Of a DNA stretch of 64,000 nt, positions 57,301 to 64,000 are shown one piece after another. Numbering within the stretch: position 1 is the first letter of the stretch; each line of letters begins with the position of its first letter. Source of the DNA: Saccharicrinis sp050296935 (GTDB lineage: Bacteria; Bacteroidota; Bacteroidia; Bacteroidales; Marinilabiliaceae); assembly GCA_050296935.1 (NCBI GenBank), contig JBNKRV010000320.1, positions 1 through 64,000 on the forward strand, given 5' to 3'. A program made the position numbers and the translations under genes. A model generated the notes under the pieces. The model was not told where the DNA came from. It saw only the letters and a list, made by a program, of their open reading frames with translations, and did not search any database.

Positions 57301-58150
57301 CTTCTATATGTTCTTGTTCTATAATAGTTTCGCGATCAATAATAACTTCGTTACGCTCAATTGAAACTACTTCGCCGGTATCTTCATCCACAAAATCTTC
57401 TATCCAGGTTTTAAGAACACGAGCAGCCAACTTTCTGCCCACAACTTTCTTAAGTCCGGATTTTGAAACTTTAATTTCATCGGCTAAATCAAAGATTTCA
57501 AGAATTTCTTTATCACTTTCGTATCCAATGGCACGAAGTAATGTGGTTACAGGTAATTTCTTTTTCCTATCAATATAGGCATACATTACACTGTTAATAT
57601 CTGTAGCAAACTCTATCCACGACCCTTTAAATGGAATAATTCGTGCAGAATAAAGTTTTGTACCATTTGCGTGTGTACTTTGACCGAAGAATACACCTGG
57701 TGAGCGGTGTAGCTGAGACACTACAACTCTTTCTGCACCATTAATGATAAAGCTACCCTTATCTGTCATATATGGAACAGTTCCAAGGTATACATCTTGT
57801 ACTACAGTATCAAAATCTTCATGTTCGGGATCGGTACAATATAACTTAAGTTTAGCCTTTAAAGGTACACTAAAGGTAAGTCCTCTTTCAATACATTCCT
57901 GAAGACTATATCGTGGAGGATCGATACCGAAATCAAGAAATTCAAGTACAAAGTTGTTTCTTGTATCCGTTATCGGAAAATTTTCCATAAAGACTTGATG
58001 TAAGCCTTCTACTTTCCTTTCCTCGGGAGTGGTTCCTTGTTGAAAGAACTCTCGGAATGATTTTAATTGTACTTCAAGAAAATCAGGATAATCTAACTGA
58101 TTTTTTATAGAAGCAAAGCTAATCCTTTCGCTTGTGGTATTTGGAGTCAT
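54338..58150 (-). CDS. rpoB: DNA-directed RNA polymerase subunit beta
   Basis: Second largest RNA polymerase subunit, 1270 residues. The rifampicin region is recognisable ([40 protein letters not shown]), as are [15 protein letters not shown] and the C-terminal [21 protein letters not shown]-type segment. The residues of the rifampicin pocket look like the sensitive type ([22 protein letters not shown]). It follows rplL by 102 nt, with an attenuator-like hairpin in between. Confidence 0.98.
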   Translation of the reverse strand: [1270 protein letters not shown]

Positions 58151-58187
58151 CTATCAGCAAATTTATTGAACTTAAAACATAAAAGCA

Positions 58188-58228
58188 TAAAAAGGCTTAG
58201 GAACTTATCTGTGATAAGTCCCTAAACC
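58188..58228 (-). terminator. attenuator-like hairpin between rplL and rpoB
   Basis: On the minus strand GGTTTAGGGACTTATC pairs with GATAAGTTCCTAAGCC (16 bp with two G-U pairs, 3-nt loop) and is followed at once by five Ts. It is a textbook intrinsic terminator shape in the position where partial termination lowers rpoBC expression relative to ribosomal proteins. Confidence 0.8.
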
Positions 58229-58252
58229 GTTCCCTATATAAGGTAGTAATAA

Positions 58253-58630
58253 TTACTTAAGTTCAACTTCTGCTCCAGCCTCTGTTAATTGAGATTTTAA
58301 CGCTTCAGCTTCTTCTTTAGAAATTTTTTCTTTCAATGGTGCAGGAGCTTTGTCAACTAATTCTTTAGCTTCTTTTAGTCCAACGCCTGTCATTTCTTTA
58401 ACAAGCTTAACAATAGCTAGTTTTGATGAACCAGCTGATTTAAGAATTACATCAAATTCAGTTTGCTCTTCAGCAGCACCGGCATCACCACCAGCGGCAG
58501 GGCCAGCAACAGCAACAGCTGCAGCAGCAGGTTCAATACCGTATTCTTCTTTAAGGATCTCTGCAAGTTCGTTAACGTCTTTTACTGTTAGGTTAACTAG
58601 TTCTTCTGCAAGCTTCTTTAAATCTGCCAT
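58253..58630 (-). CDS. rplL: 50S ribosomal protein L7/L12
   Basis: Ribosomal stalk protein of 125 residues: N-terminal dimerisation helices (LKKLAEELVNLTVKDVNEL), an Ala/Gly-rich hinge near residues 35-52, and the C-terminal factor-binding domain (KLAIVKLVKEMTGVGLKEAKELVD). It follows rplJ by 36 nt. Confidence 0.98.
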   Translation of the reverse strand: MADLKKLAEELVNLTVKDVNELAEILKEEYGIEPAAAAVAVAGPAAGGDAGAAEEQTEFDVILKSAGSSKLAIVKLVKEMTGVGLKEAKELVDKAPAPLKEKISKEEAEALKSQLTEAGAEVELK

Positions 58631-58666
58631 TTCTTTATTTATTAAATATTAATTTTTACTTTTTTT

Positions 58667-59185
58667 TTATTCTCTTTCTGCTAGTGTTTGTAAAACACCA
58701 TGTATTGTTGAGCCACCTGATTGAAGCGCTGAAATAACATTCTTCGCTGGTGACTGTAATAGAGCAACGATATCTCCAATAAGTTCGTCCTTAGACTTAA
58801 TGTTAACAAGAGTTTCTAAATTCTCTTCGCCAACATAAACACATTCTTCAACGTAAGCAGCTTTTAAAACTGGCTTTTTGTTTGCCTTACCAAATTCTTT
58901 TATCAATTTAGCAGGAACATTACCTACGTTGGAGAAAAGTATTGCTGAAGAACCAACTAATGTATCATATAATGGTTCAAACTCTCCCTCTGCTGTTTCA
59001 AGAGCCTTAATGAATAAGGTATTTTTAACCATCATCATCTTAATCTCTTTTTTGAAACATTCGCTTCTAAGGGAACTTGTTTTACCTGAATTCATACCAC
59101 CTGCATCTACAACATAAAAATGTGAGAATTCAGCAATATTATCAGCGAGTTCTTTTACAAGTAAGCTTTTATCTTCCTTATTCAT
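58667..59185 (-). CDS. rplJ: 50S ribosomal protein L10
   Basis: Stalk base protein of 172 residues that binds 23S rRNA and L7/L12 dimers. Recognisable by the N-terminal KSLLVKELADNIAEFSHFYV and the terminal helix for L12 (SALQSGGSTIHGVLQTLAERE). It lies between rplA and rplL. Confidence 0.96.
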   Translation of the reverse strand: MNKEDKSLLVKELADNIAEFSHFYVVDAGGMNSGKTSSLRSECFKKEIKMMMVKNTLFIKALETAEGEFEPLYDTLVGSSAILFSNVGNVPAKLIKEFGKANKKPVLKAAYVEECVYVGEENLETLVNIKSKDELIGDIVALLQSPAKNVISALQSGGSTIHGVLQTLAERE

Positions 59186-59213
59186 GATTCCTTTTTCTTC
59201 TGTTAATTAAACA

Positions 59214-59909
59214 TTAGGCTTCAGCCGCTTTGGCTTCAACACGAATACCCGGACTCATAGTACTTGAAAGACTAATGCTTTTAATGTAAGTACCTTTTGC
59301 TGAAGATGGTTTAAGTTTATTAATTACATTTAAAAACTCTTTCGCATTTTCAACAATTTTGCTCTCATCAAAGGATACTTTTCCAATAGAAGCATGAATA
59401 ATACCGAATTTATCAACTTTAAAGTCAATCTTACCCGCTTTCACTTCATTTACAGCCTTACCGATATCCATTGTTACTGTACCACTCTTAGGATTTGGCA
59501 TAAGACCACGAGGACCTAAAACACGTCCTAATTGTCCTACTTTAGCCATCACACTTGGCATAGTAATAATAACATCAATATCAGTCCAACCGCCTTTGAT
59601 TTTTTCCACGTATTCATCCAATCCAACAAAATCAGCACCTGCGCTTTTTGCTTCTTCTTCCTTATCAGGAGTACATAAAACAAGTACACGGACTTCTTTT
59701 CCTGTTCCATTTGGCAAGGTACAAATACCTCTAACCATTTGGTTTGCTTTTCTTGGATCAACACCTAACCGTACATCAACATCTATCGAAGCATCAAATT
59801 TTGTTGTGGTAATTTCTTTTACCAATTTGGCTGCTTCCTCAAGCGAATATTGCTTTCCGGCTTCGATTTTATCTAACGCTAACTTCTTATTCTTTGTTAG
59901 TTTTGTCAT
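59214..59909 (-). CDS. rplA: 50S ribosomal protein L1
   Basis: L1-stalk protein of 231 residues. Signature segments are VDVRLGVDPRKANQMVRG, VLGPRGLMPNPKSGTV and the C-terminal GTYIKSISLSSTMSPGIRV. It follows rplK by 19 nt; L1 commonly represses its own operon by binding mRNA, but I did not identify a site. Confidence 0.98.
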   Translation of the reverse strand: MTKLTKNKKLALDKIEAGKQYSLEEAAKLVKEITTTKFDASIDVDVRLGVDPRKANQMVRGICTLPNGTGKEVRVLVLCTPDKEEEAKSAGADFVGLDEYVEKIKGGWTDIDVIITMPSVMAKVGQLGRVLGPRGLMPNPKSGTVTMDIGKAVNEVKAGKIDFKVDKFGIIHASIGKVSFDESKIVENAKEFLNVINKLKPSSAKGTYIKSISLSSTMSPGIRVEAKAAEA

Positions 59910-59928
59910 AACTCCAAAATGGTATTAA

Positions 59929-60372
59929 TTAATTATCACCAGGGAATTCACCATCAACGGTGATACCCATACTTCTGGCAGTTCCAGCAACCATCTTCAT
60001 ACCAGAGCTTATTGTAAAACAATTCAAATCTGCCATTTTATCCTCAGCAATAGCTTTTACTTGATCCCATGATACAGATCCAACCTTTTTGCGGTTCGGT
60101 TCTGCAGAACCACTTTTCAGCTTTGCAGCATCTAATAGTTGAACAGCTGCTGGTGGTGTTTTAATAACGAAATCAAATGATTTGTCAGTATACACCGAAA
60201 TCACAACTGGCAATACCTTTCCTGCTTTTTCCTGAGTTCTGGCATTGAATTGCTTACAAAACTCCATTATATTAACACCTTTGGCACCCAATGCCGGTCC
60301 AACTGGTGGTGACGGGTTTGCTGCTCCACCTTTTATCTGTAATTTGATAAAAGTTTCTACTTGTTTAGCCAT
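59929..60372 (-). CDS. rplK: 50S ribosomal protein L11
   Basis: Ribosomal protein of 147 residues that binds the GTPase-associated 23S rRNA region. It has the family start FIKLQIKGGAANPSPPVGPA and the C-terminal RNA-binding GTARSMGITVDG. First of the rplKAJL genes, 112 nt after nusG. Confidence 0.98.
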   Translation of the reverse strand: MAKQVETFIKLQIKGGAANPSPPVGPALGAKGVNIMEFCKQFNARTQEKAGKVLPVVISVYTDKSFDFVIKTPPAAVQLLDAAKLKSGSAEPNRKKVGSVSWDQVKAIAEDKMADLNCFTISSGMKMVAGTARSMGITVDGEFPGDN

Positions 60373-60435
60373 GTAGCAATTCGTATTAGTTAATTATATA
60401 TAATAAAGATGTCAGATTTATATATTCTTGCAGTG

Positions 60436-60456
60436 ATAAAAGATTTAATCTTTTAT
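60436..60456. other. hairpin in the nusG-rplK spacer
   Basis: ATAAAAGATT and AATCTTTTAT are inverted repeats around a single T; in practice the loop would be a few bases larger. It lies in the 112-bp spacer without a T-run and may be an RNA processing or leader element of the rplK transcript. Confidence 0.4.
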
Positions 60457-60484
60457 GGAAGCTTAAACGTACAAGATAATCTAA

Positions 60485-61033
60485 CTACTCTTTCTCAACT
60501 TGTAAAAAACTCAATTCTAAAGGTGTTTTTCTTCCGAAAATCTTCACCATTACTTTCAGTTTTTTCTTTTCTTCATTCACATCTTCAATGATACCATTAA
60601 ATCCGTTAAATGGTCCATCAATCACTTTGACTGTTTCCCCAACAAAATAAGGAATATTAATTTCTTCATTCTCCTTATCAGACAACTCATCAACTTTCCC
60701 TAATATTCTATTTACTTCAGACATCCGAAGTGGCACAGCACTATTATCCCTGTCCCCTAAAAAACCAATTACGTTAGGAATACTTTTTAGAATATGAGGA
60801 ATTTCACCAACGAGAGCAGCCTCTATCATTACATACCCTGGAAAATAATTACGTTCTTTACTAATTTTTTTTCCATTACGTATTTGATAAACCTTTTCTG
60901 TTGGAATAAGAACCTGAGAAACATAATCCTGTAAATTTAAACGTTCAATTTCATTTTCAACGCTTTCCTTAACCTTCTTTTCTTTCCCTCCAATGGCTCT
61001 TAATACATACCATTTTTTTTCAACATTACTCAT
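60485..61033 (-). CDS. nusG: transcription termination/antitermination protein NusG
   Basis: Protein of 182 residues that binds RNA polymerase and Rho or ribosomes. The NGN domain begins KKWYVLRAIGGKEKKVKESVE and contains NYFPGYVMIEA; the KOW motif GETVKVIDGPFNGFNGIIEDV is near residue 125. It follows secE by 16 nt. Confidence 0.96.
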   Translation of the reverse strand: MSNVEKKWYVLRAIGGKEKKVKESVENEIERLNLQDYVSQVLIPTEKVYQIRNGKKISKERNYFPGYVMIEAALVGEIPHILKSIPNVIGFLGDRDNSAVPLRMSEVNRILGKVDELSDKENEEINIPYFVGETVKVIDGPFNGFNGIIEDVNEEKKKLKVMVKIFGRKTPLELSFLQVEKE

Positions 61034-61049
61034 CAGCTAAAATAAATTA

Positions 61050-61244
61050 TTAGTAAAGTTGATTATAAACCATATTAAGCACTTTCTCAAAGGAAAAATC
61101 CATACCAGCAACGATAGCAGCAATAATTACAGATGCAGCCATTACAACTAATGCACTATTTTGCAACTCAGACCAAGTTGGCCATGAAGTCTTATTTACT
61201 AATTCGTTCTGAACGTCCTTAAAGTAATTAACTATCTTGCTCAC
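61050..61244 (-). CDS. secE: preprotein translocase subunit SecE
   Basis: Single-span SecE of 64 residues: an amphipathic N-terminal helix with ELVNKTSWPTWSEL followed by one membrane helix (NSALVVMAASVIIAAIVAGM). It lies between tRNA-Trp and nusG, as in most Bacteroidota. Confidence 0.95.
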   Translation of the reverse strand: MSKIVNYFKDVQNELVNKTSWPTWSELQNSALVVMAASVIIAAIVAGMDFSFEKVLNMVYNQLY

Positions 61245-61347
61245 TAGTTTATTCTTTTAAAATTATCTAAAAAAAGGAAAATTTAAATATTCCCTTTCAC
61301 TAATTTGCCGGATAACAATCGAAAATCAATTATTTTATCCGGCTATG

Positions 61348-61420
61348 CACGGGAGGAGAGGCTCGAACTCCCGACGCCTGGTTTTGGAGACCAGTGCTCT
61401 ACCAACTGAGCTACACCCGT
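61348..61420 (-). tRNA. tRNA-Trp (anticodon CCA)
   Basis: Cloverleaf on the minus strand beginning ACGGGTGTAGCTCAG, anticodon loop CTCCAAA in the arm CTGGT/ACCAG, T arm GGGAGTTCGAGCCTCTCC. 73 nt with discriminator G; the CCA end is not encoded. It lies between tuf and secE. Confidence 0.95.
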
Positions 61421-61425
61421 GTATC

Positions 61426-61453
61426 AATATGGAAGGGTATCCCCTTCCATATT
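61426..61453. other. 12-bp hairpin between tuf and tRNA-Trp
   Basis: AATATGGAAGGG and CCCTTCCATATT pair perfectly around a 4-nt loop, between the tuf stop at 61470 and tRNA-Trp. No T-run follows on the minus strand, so it may be a processing signal or a weak terminator. Confidence 0.5.
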
Positions 61454-61469
61454 TTATATTGAATTGAAA

Positions 61470-62657
61470 TTACTCAATAATTTCAGTTACCTGACCAGCA
61501 CCTACTGTTCTACCACCTTCACGGATAGCAAAACGAAGACCTTGATCAATAGCTACAGGATAGATAAGCTCAACTGTGATAGTTACGTTATCTCCTGGCA
61601 TTACCATTTCTGTTCCTTCAGGAAGAGAAATCTCACCTGTTACATCTAGTGTACGTAGGTAGAATTGAGGACGATACTTGTTATGGAAAGGAGTGTGACG
61701 ACCACCTTCTTCTTTCTTCAAGATATATACCTCAGCTTTAAACTTAGTATGAGGAGTTATAAGCCCTGGAGCACCAAGAACCATACCTCTTTTAATTTCA
61801 TCTTTATCGATACCACGTAGTAATAAACCAACGTTATCACCAGCCTGGCCATCATCAAGAATTTTACGGAACATTTCTACTCCTGTACAAACAGTTTTCT
61901 TACCTGCTGCACCTAAACCAATGATTTGCATTTCATCACCAGTATGAATAACACCAGTTTCAATACGACCTGTAGCAACAGTACCTCGACCTGTAATAGA
62001 AAATACATCCTCGATAGGCATTAAGAAAGGCTTATCGATATCGCGTGGAGGAATTGGAATCCAAGTATCAACAGCATCCATCAATTCCATAATTTTATCA
62101 ACCCACTGAGGCTCTCCATTAAGACCACCTAGAGCAGATCCTTGAATTACAGGAGTATTATCCCCATCAAACTCATAGAAGTCTAGTAGTTCTCGAATTT
62201 CCATTTCAACAAGCTCTAATAACTCCTCGTCATCAACCATATCAACTTTGTTCATGAAAACTACCAATTTAGGTACGTTTACCTGACGTGCTAATAGGAT
62301 ATGCTCACGAGTCTGAGGCATAGGACCATCAGTAGCAGCAACTACGATAATTGCTCCGTCCATCTGCGCAGCACCTGTTACCATGTTTTTCACATAATCG
62401 GCGTGACCCGGACAGTCAACGTGTGCATAGTGACGATTTGCAGTTGCGTACTCAACGTGAGCACTATTAATTGTAATACCCCTCTCTTTTTCTTCAGGAG
62501 CGTTATCAATTTGATCAAAATCTTTCGCTTCCGAAAATCCTTTATCAGCTAGCACTTTTGTAATTGCAGCAGTTAAAGTGGTTTTACCGTGGTCAACGTG
62601 ACCAATTGTACCGATGTTCACGTGAGGCTTTGACCTGTCATAATGTTCTTTAGCCAT
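61470..62657 (-). CDS. tuf: translation elongation factor Tu
   Basis: GTPase of 395 residues delivering aminoacyl-tRNA to the ribosome. The ATG at 62657 gives the standard start MAKEHYDRSKPHVNIGTIGH; the longer open frame reads back into tRNA-Thr and is not used. G motifs are GHVDHGKT, DCPGHADY and NKVD. It lies between tRNA-Thr and tRNA-Trp and is probably processed from a longer tRNA-tuf-tRNA transcript. Confidence 0.98.
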   Translation of the reverse strand: MAKEHYDRSKPHVNIGTIGHVDHGKTTLTAAITKVLADKGFSEAKDFDQIDNAPEEKERGITINSAHVEYATANRHYAHVDCPGHADYVKNMVTGAAQMDGAIIVVAATDGPMPQTREHILLARQVNVPKLVVFMNKVDMVDDEELLELVEMEIRELLDFYEFDGDNTPVIQGSALGGLNGEPQWVDKIMELMDAVDTWIPIPPRDIDKPFLMPIEDVFSITGRGTVATGRIETGVIHTGDEMQIIGLGAAGKKTVCTGVEMFRKILDDGQAGDNVGLLLRGIDKDEIKRGMVLGAPGLITPHTKFKAEVYILKKEEGGRHTPFHNKYRPQFYLRTLDVTGEISLPEGTEMVMPGDNVTITVELIYPVAIDQGLRFAIREGGRTVGAGQVTEIIE

Positions 62658-62720
62658 AACTCGAATAATTAGACAATTAGATATTAACTTATAATTTTTT
62701 AAAATTCCGAACCAGAATAG

Positions 62721-62792
<72 letters not shown>

Positions 62793-62798
62793 GAATTG

Positions 62799-62871
62799 AG
62801 CGGGAGACGGGATTCAAACCCGCGACCCTTAGCTTGGAAGGCTAATGCTCTATCAGCTGAGCTACTCCCGC
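62799..62871 (-). tRNA. tRNA-Gly (anticodon TCC)
   Basis: 73-nt cloverleaf starting GCGGGAGTAGCTCAG, anticodon loop CTTCCAA, T arm CGGGTTTGAATCCCG. It is only 6 nt from tRNA-Thr, so the two are co-transcribed. Confidence 0.95.
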
Positions 62872-62957
62872 TTTTGATTCGGGGCTACAAAGGTAATGAA
62901 TTATTAATCAAAAACTTCGCAAACCCCAGATATATTTTTCAAATTTTCTGGTTCTTG

Positions 62958-63040
62958 TGGGGAGAGCAGGATTCGAACCTACGAAGACATAAGTCAGCAG
63001 AGTTACAGTCTGCCCCAGTTGGCCGCTTTGGTATCTCCCC
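62958..63040 (-). tRNA. tRNA-Tyr (anticodon GTA)
   Basis: 83-nt class II tRNA starting GGGGAGATACC, anticodon loop CTGTAAC, a long variable arm (GCTGACTTATGTCTTCG), and T arm TAGGTTCGAATCCTG. First of the Tyr-Gly-Thr cluster. Confidence 0.94.
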
Positions 63041-63077
63041 AAACACCTTTTCATTAAAAGGCTACTTTATTTCATTT

Positions 63078-63113
63078 CAATAGGCTGATTACCTTTCAAC
63101 AATCAGCCTATTG
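63078..63113. terminator. 13-bp hairpin between HPF and the tRNA cluster
   Basis: CAATAGGCTGATT (63078-63090) pairs perfectly with AATCAGCCTATTG (63101-63113) around a 10-nt loop, about 95 nt past the HPF stop. No strong T-run on the minus strand, so termination efficiency is uncertain. Confidence 0.5.
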
Positions 63114-63208
63114 TATCTTATTTAACGTATATAATAACACTCCTCTAAAACGGTGTGCAAATGTATAATTATTTTTTAATAACACAAAAATAACTACTTT
63201 TTTTTTCA

Positions 63209-63508
63209 TTATTTAGCTTTCACTTTTTCTTTCTTCTTAATCAGTTGCTTACGAAGAGCTTCACAAGCCATATCTACTGATTCCTCAAACGCCTTCGACT
63301 GCTTCTTCGCAAACAATTCTGTTCCGGGAACACTCAAACTTATTTCTGCCACTTTATTTTCCAATGTTTCTGACTTATCCAACTTCAGAATTACTTCCGC
63401 ATCAATGATGGCATCAAAAAAAACATCCAACTTACTAACTTTTTGTTCGATAAAACTTTGCAAATGATCAGCAGCATCAAACTTTACTGATTGAATTGTA
63501 ATGTTCAT
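63209..63508 (-). CDS. hpf: ribosome hibernation-promoting factor (HPF/RaiA family, short form)
   Basis: Ribosome-associated protein of 99 residues. It shows the HPF fold pattern (IQSVKFDAADHLQSFIEQKVSKL, VAEISLSVPGTELFAKKQSKAFEESVDMACEALRKQL) and ends in a basic tail, KKKEKVKAK. The C-terminal dimerisation domain of long HPF is absent. It follows the recombinase gene by 17 nt. Confidence 0.92.
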   Translation of the reverse strand: MNITIQSVKFDAADHLQSFIEQKVSKLDVFFDAIIDAEVILKLDKSETLENKVAEISLSVPGTELFAKKQSKAFEESVDMACEALRKQLIKKKEKVKAK

Positions 63509-63525
63509 AGTAAATCCTCCTTTTA

Positions 63526-64000
63526 TTAAGACCTCGGATGGGCCTGATTATATATATCGGTTAATTTTTCAAAACTATTATGCGTATATACTTCTGTTGC
63601 ATTTAAATTAGAATGCCCAAGCAACTCTTTTATTGCATTCAAATCTGCACCTGCATTTAACAAAGAGGTAGCAAACGAATGCCTTAATACATGTGGACTT
63701 TTCTTATGCAGCGTTGTTACTAAAGATAAGTACTTTTTCACAATTCGGTATACAAGTTTATGATATATCTTCACTCCTTTGGAAGTTAAAAAGAATGAAT
63801 CACTTATTGTCAATCCAAATGTTTCATTTCTAACGCATATATAATGACTCACCTTTTCCTTTAACGACATATACAAAGGAATAATTCTATCCTTGTTAAA
63901 CTTTCCGGTTACTCTCACCACACCTTCCCCTAAATCAAAATCACGATCCTTTAAGTTTACCAACTCAGACAATCGCATACCTGATCCATAAAATAATTCA
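63526..64000 (-). CDS. tyrosine recombinase (XerC/XerD-like), 5' part outside the window
   Basis: C-terminal catalytic domain of a tyrosine site-specific recombinase; the frame continues past the right edge (reading ELFYGSGMRLSEL at the edge), so the Met at 63978 is internal. The catalytic Arg is in GSGMRLSEL, the second box is HVLRHSFATSLLNAG, and the third LLGHSNLNATEVYTH with the nucleophile Tyr just before THNS. Position next to hpf, tRNAs and tuf suggests the chromosome-dimer XerC-type rather than a phage integrase. Confidence 0.88.
   Translation of the reverse strand, partial: ELFYGSGMRLSELVNLKDRDFDLGEGVVRVTGKFNKDRIIPLYMSLKEKVSHYICVRNETFGLTISDSFFLTSKGVKIYHKLVYRIVKKYLSLVTTLHKKSPHVLRHSFATSLLNAGADLNAIKELLGHSNLNATEVYTHNSFEKLTDIYNQAHPRS

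Noticed and set aside
62796..63083. 95-codon rightward open frame across the tRNA genes (SGRRDSNPRPLAWK type)
   Set aside because: It is the classic false translation of the antisense of tRNA genes and is fully explained by tRNA-Gly and tRNA-Tyr.
63526..64000. Tyrosine recombinase as an integrase marking a mobile island
   Set aside because: It is linked to hpf, tRNAs and tuf in a housekeeping context, with no attachment-site repeat seen in the tRNA genes, so a chromosomal Xer-type enzyme is more likely.

Overview
The window is low-GC, gene-dense DNA that looks like a chromosome of an anaerobic or facultatively anaerobic marine Bacteroidota, probably order Marinilabiliales (Labilibaculum/Marinifilum-like; this placement is inference). 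Supporting signs are a type IX secretion C-terminal sorting domain, a TPR/LuxR-type membrane regulator, a V-type ATPase operon with a DUF2764 protein, the tuf-tRNA-Trp-secE-nusG-rpl-rpoBC order, and a perfect TAnnTTTG promoter box in at least one place.

Layout. 1-8005 is a leftward V-type ATPase operon (E, DUF2764, A, B, D, I, K) ending at an intrinsic terminator; its proteolipid carries the ligand set of a Na+-binding ring. 8.0-31.3 kb is a mixed block: nitroreductase, CstA transporter, a T9SS-exported repeat protein, a B12-binding radical SAM protein followed by a small lipoprotein and a GH20 enzyme, a tiny secreted repeat peptide beside a TPR-HTH regulator, an AGCS symporter with an unusual insert, Tex, a DEAD-box helicase, an RlmI-like methyltransferase, a 3'-5' exonuclease with a DUF5063 protein, a decayed lipoprotein gene and RecQ.

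31.5-47.5 kb, all leftward, is the most interesting part. Two complete trimeric NADH-linked [FeFe]-hydrogenase gene sets (HydABC type) flank an 8-kb block encoding two H-cluster-like proteins with altered active-site motifs (one with a PAS domain), a SpoIIE-type phosphatase, two stand-alone GHKL ATPase (anti-sigma-kinase-like) proteins, two DRTGG proteins, a PHP-domain protein and small [2Fe-2S] proteins. I read this as a redox- or H2-sensing phosphorylation/partner-switch module attached to bifurcating-type hydrogenases; the outputs (sigma factor, STAS protein) and the maturases HydEFG are not in the window.

47.7-64 kb is mostly the transcription/translation core: an AlbA_2 protein, a NamZ-like (DUF1343) lipoprotein, DUF3467, rpoC, rpoB, rplL, rplJ, rplA, rplK, nusG, secE, tRNA-Trp, tuf, tRNA-Thr, tRNA-Gly, tRNA-Tyr, HPF and the 3' part of a tyrosine recombinase. 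Intrinsic hairpins follow rpoC and lie between rplL and rpoB.

Two families of small non-coding mobile-looking repeats are visible: a 145-bp TA-flanked element (two full copies and one 49-bp deleted copy sitting in the centre of a palindrome), and a roughly 300-bp inverted-repeat-bounded element that sits exactly between a hydrogenase stop codon and its terminator, with a second partial copy at the left window edge.
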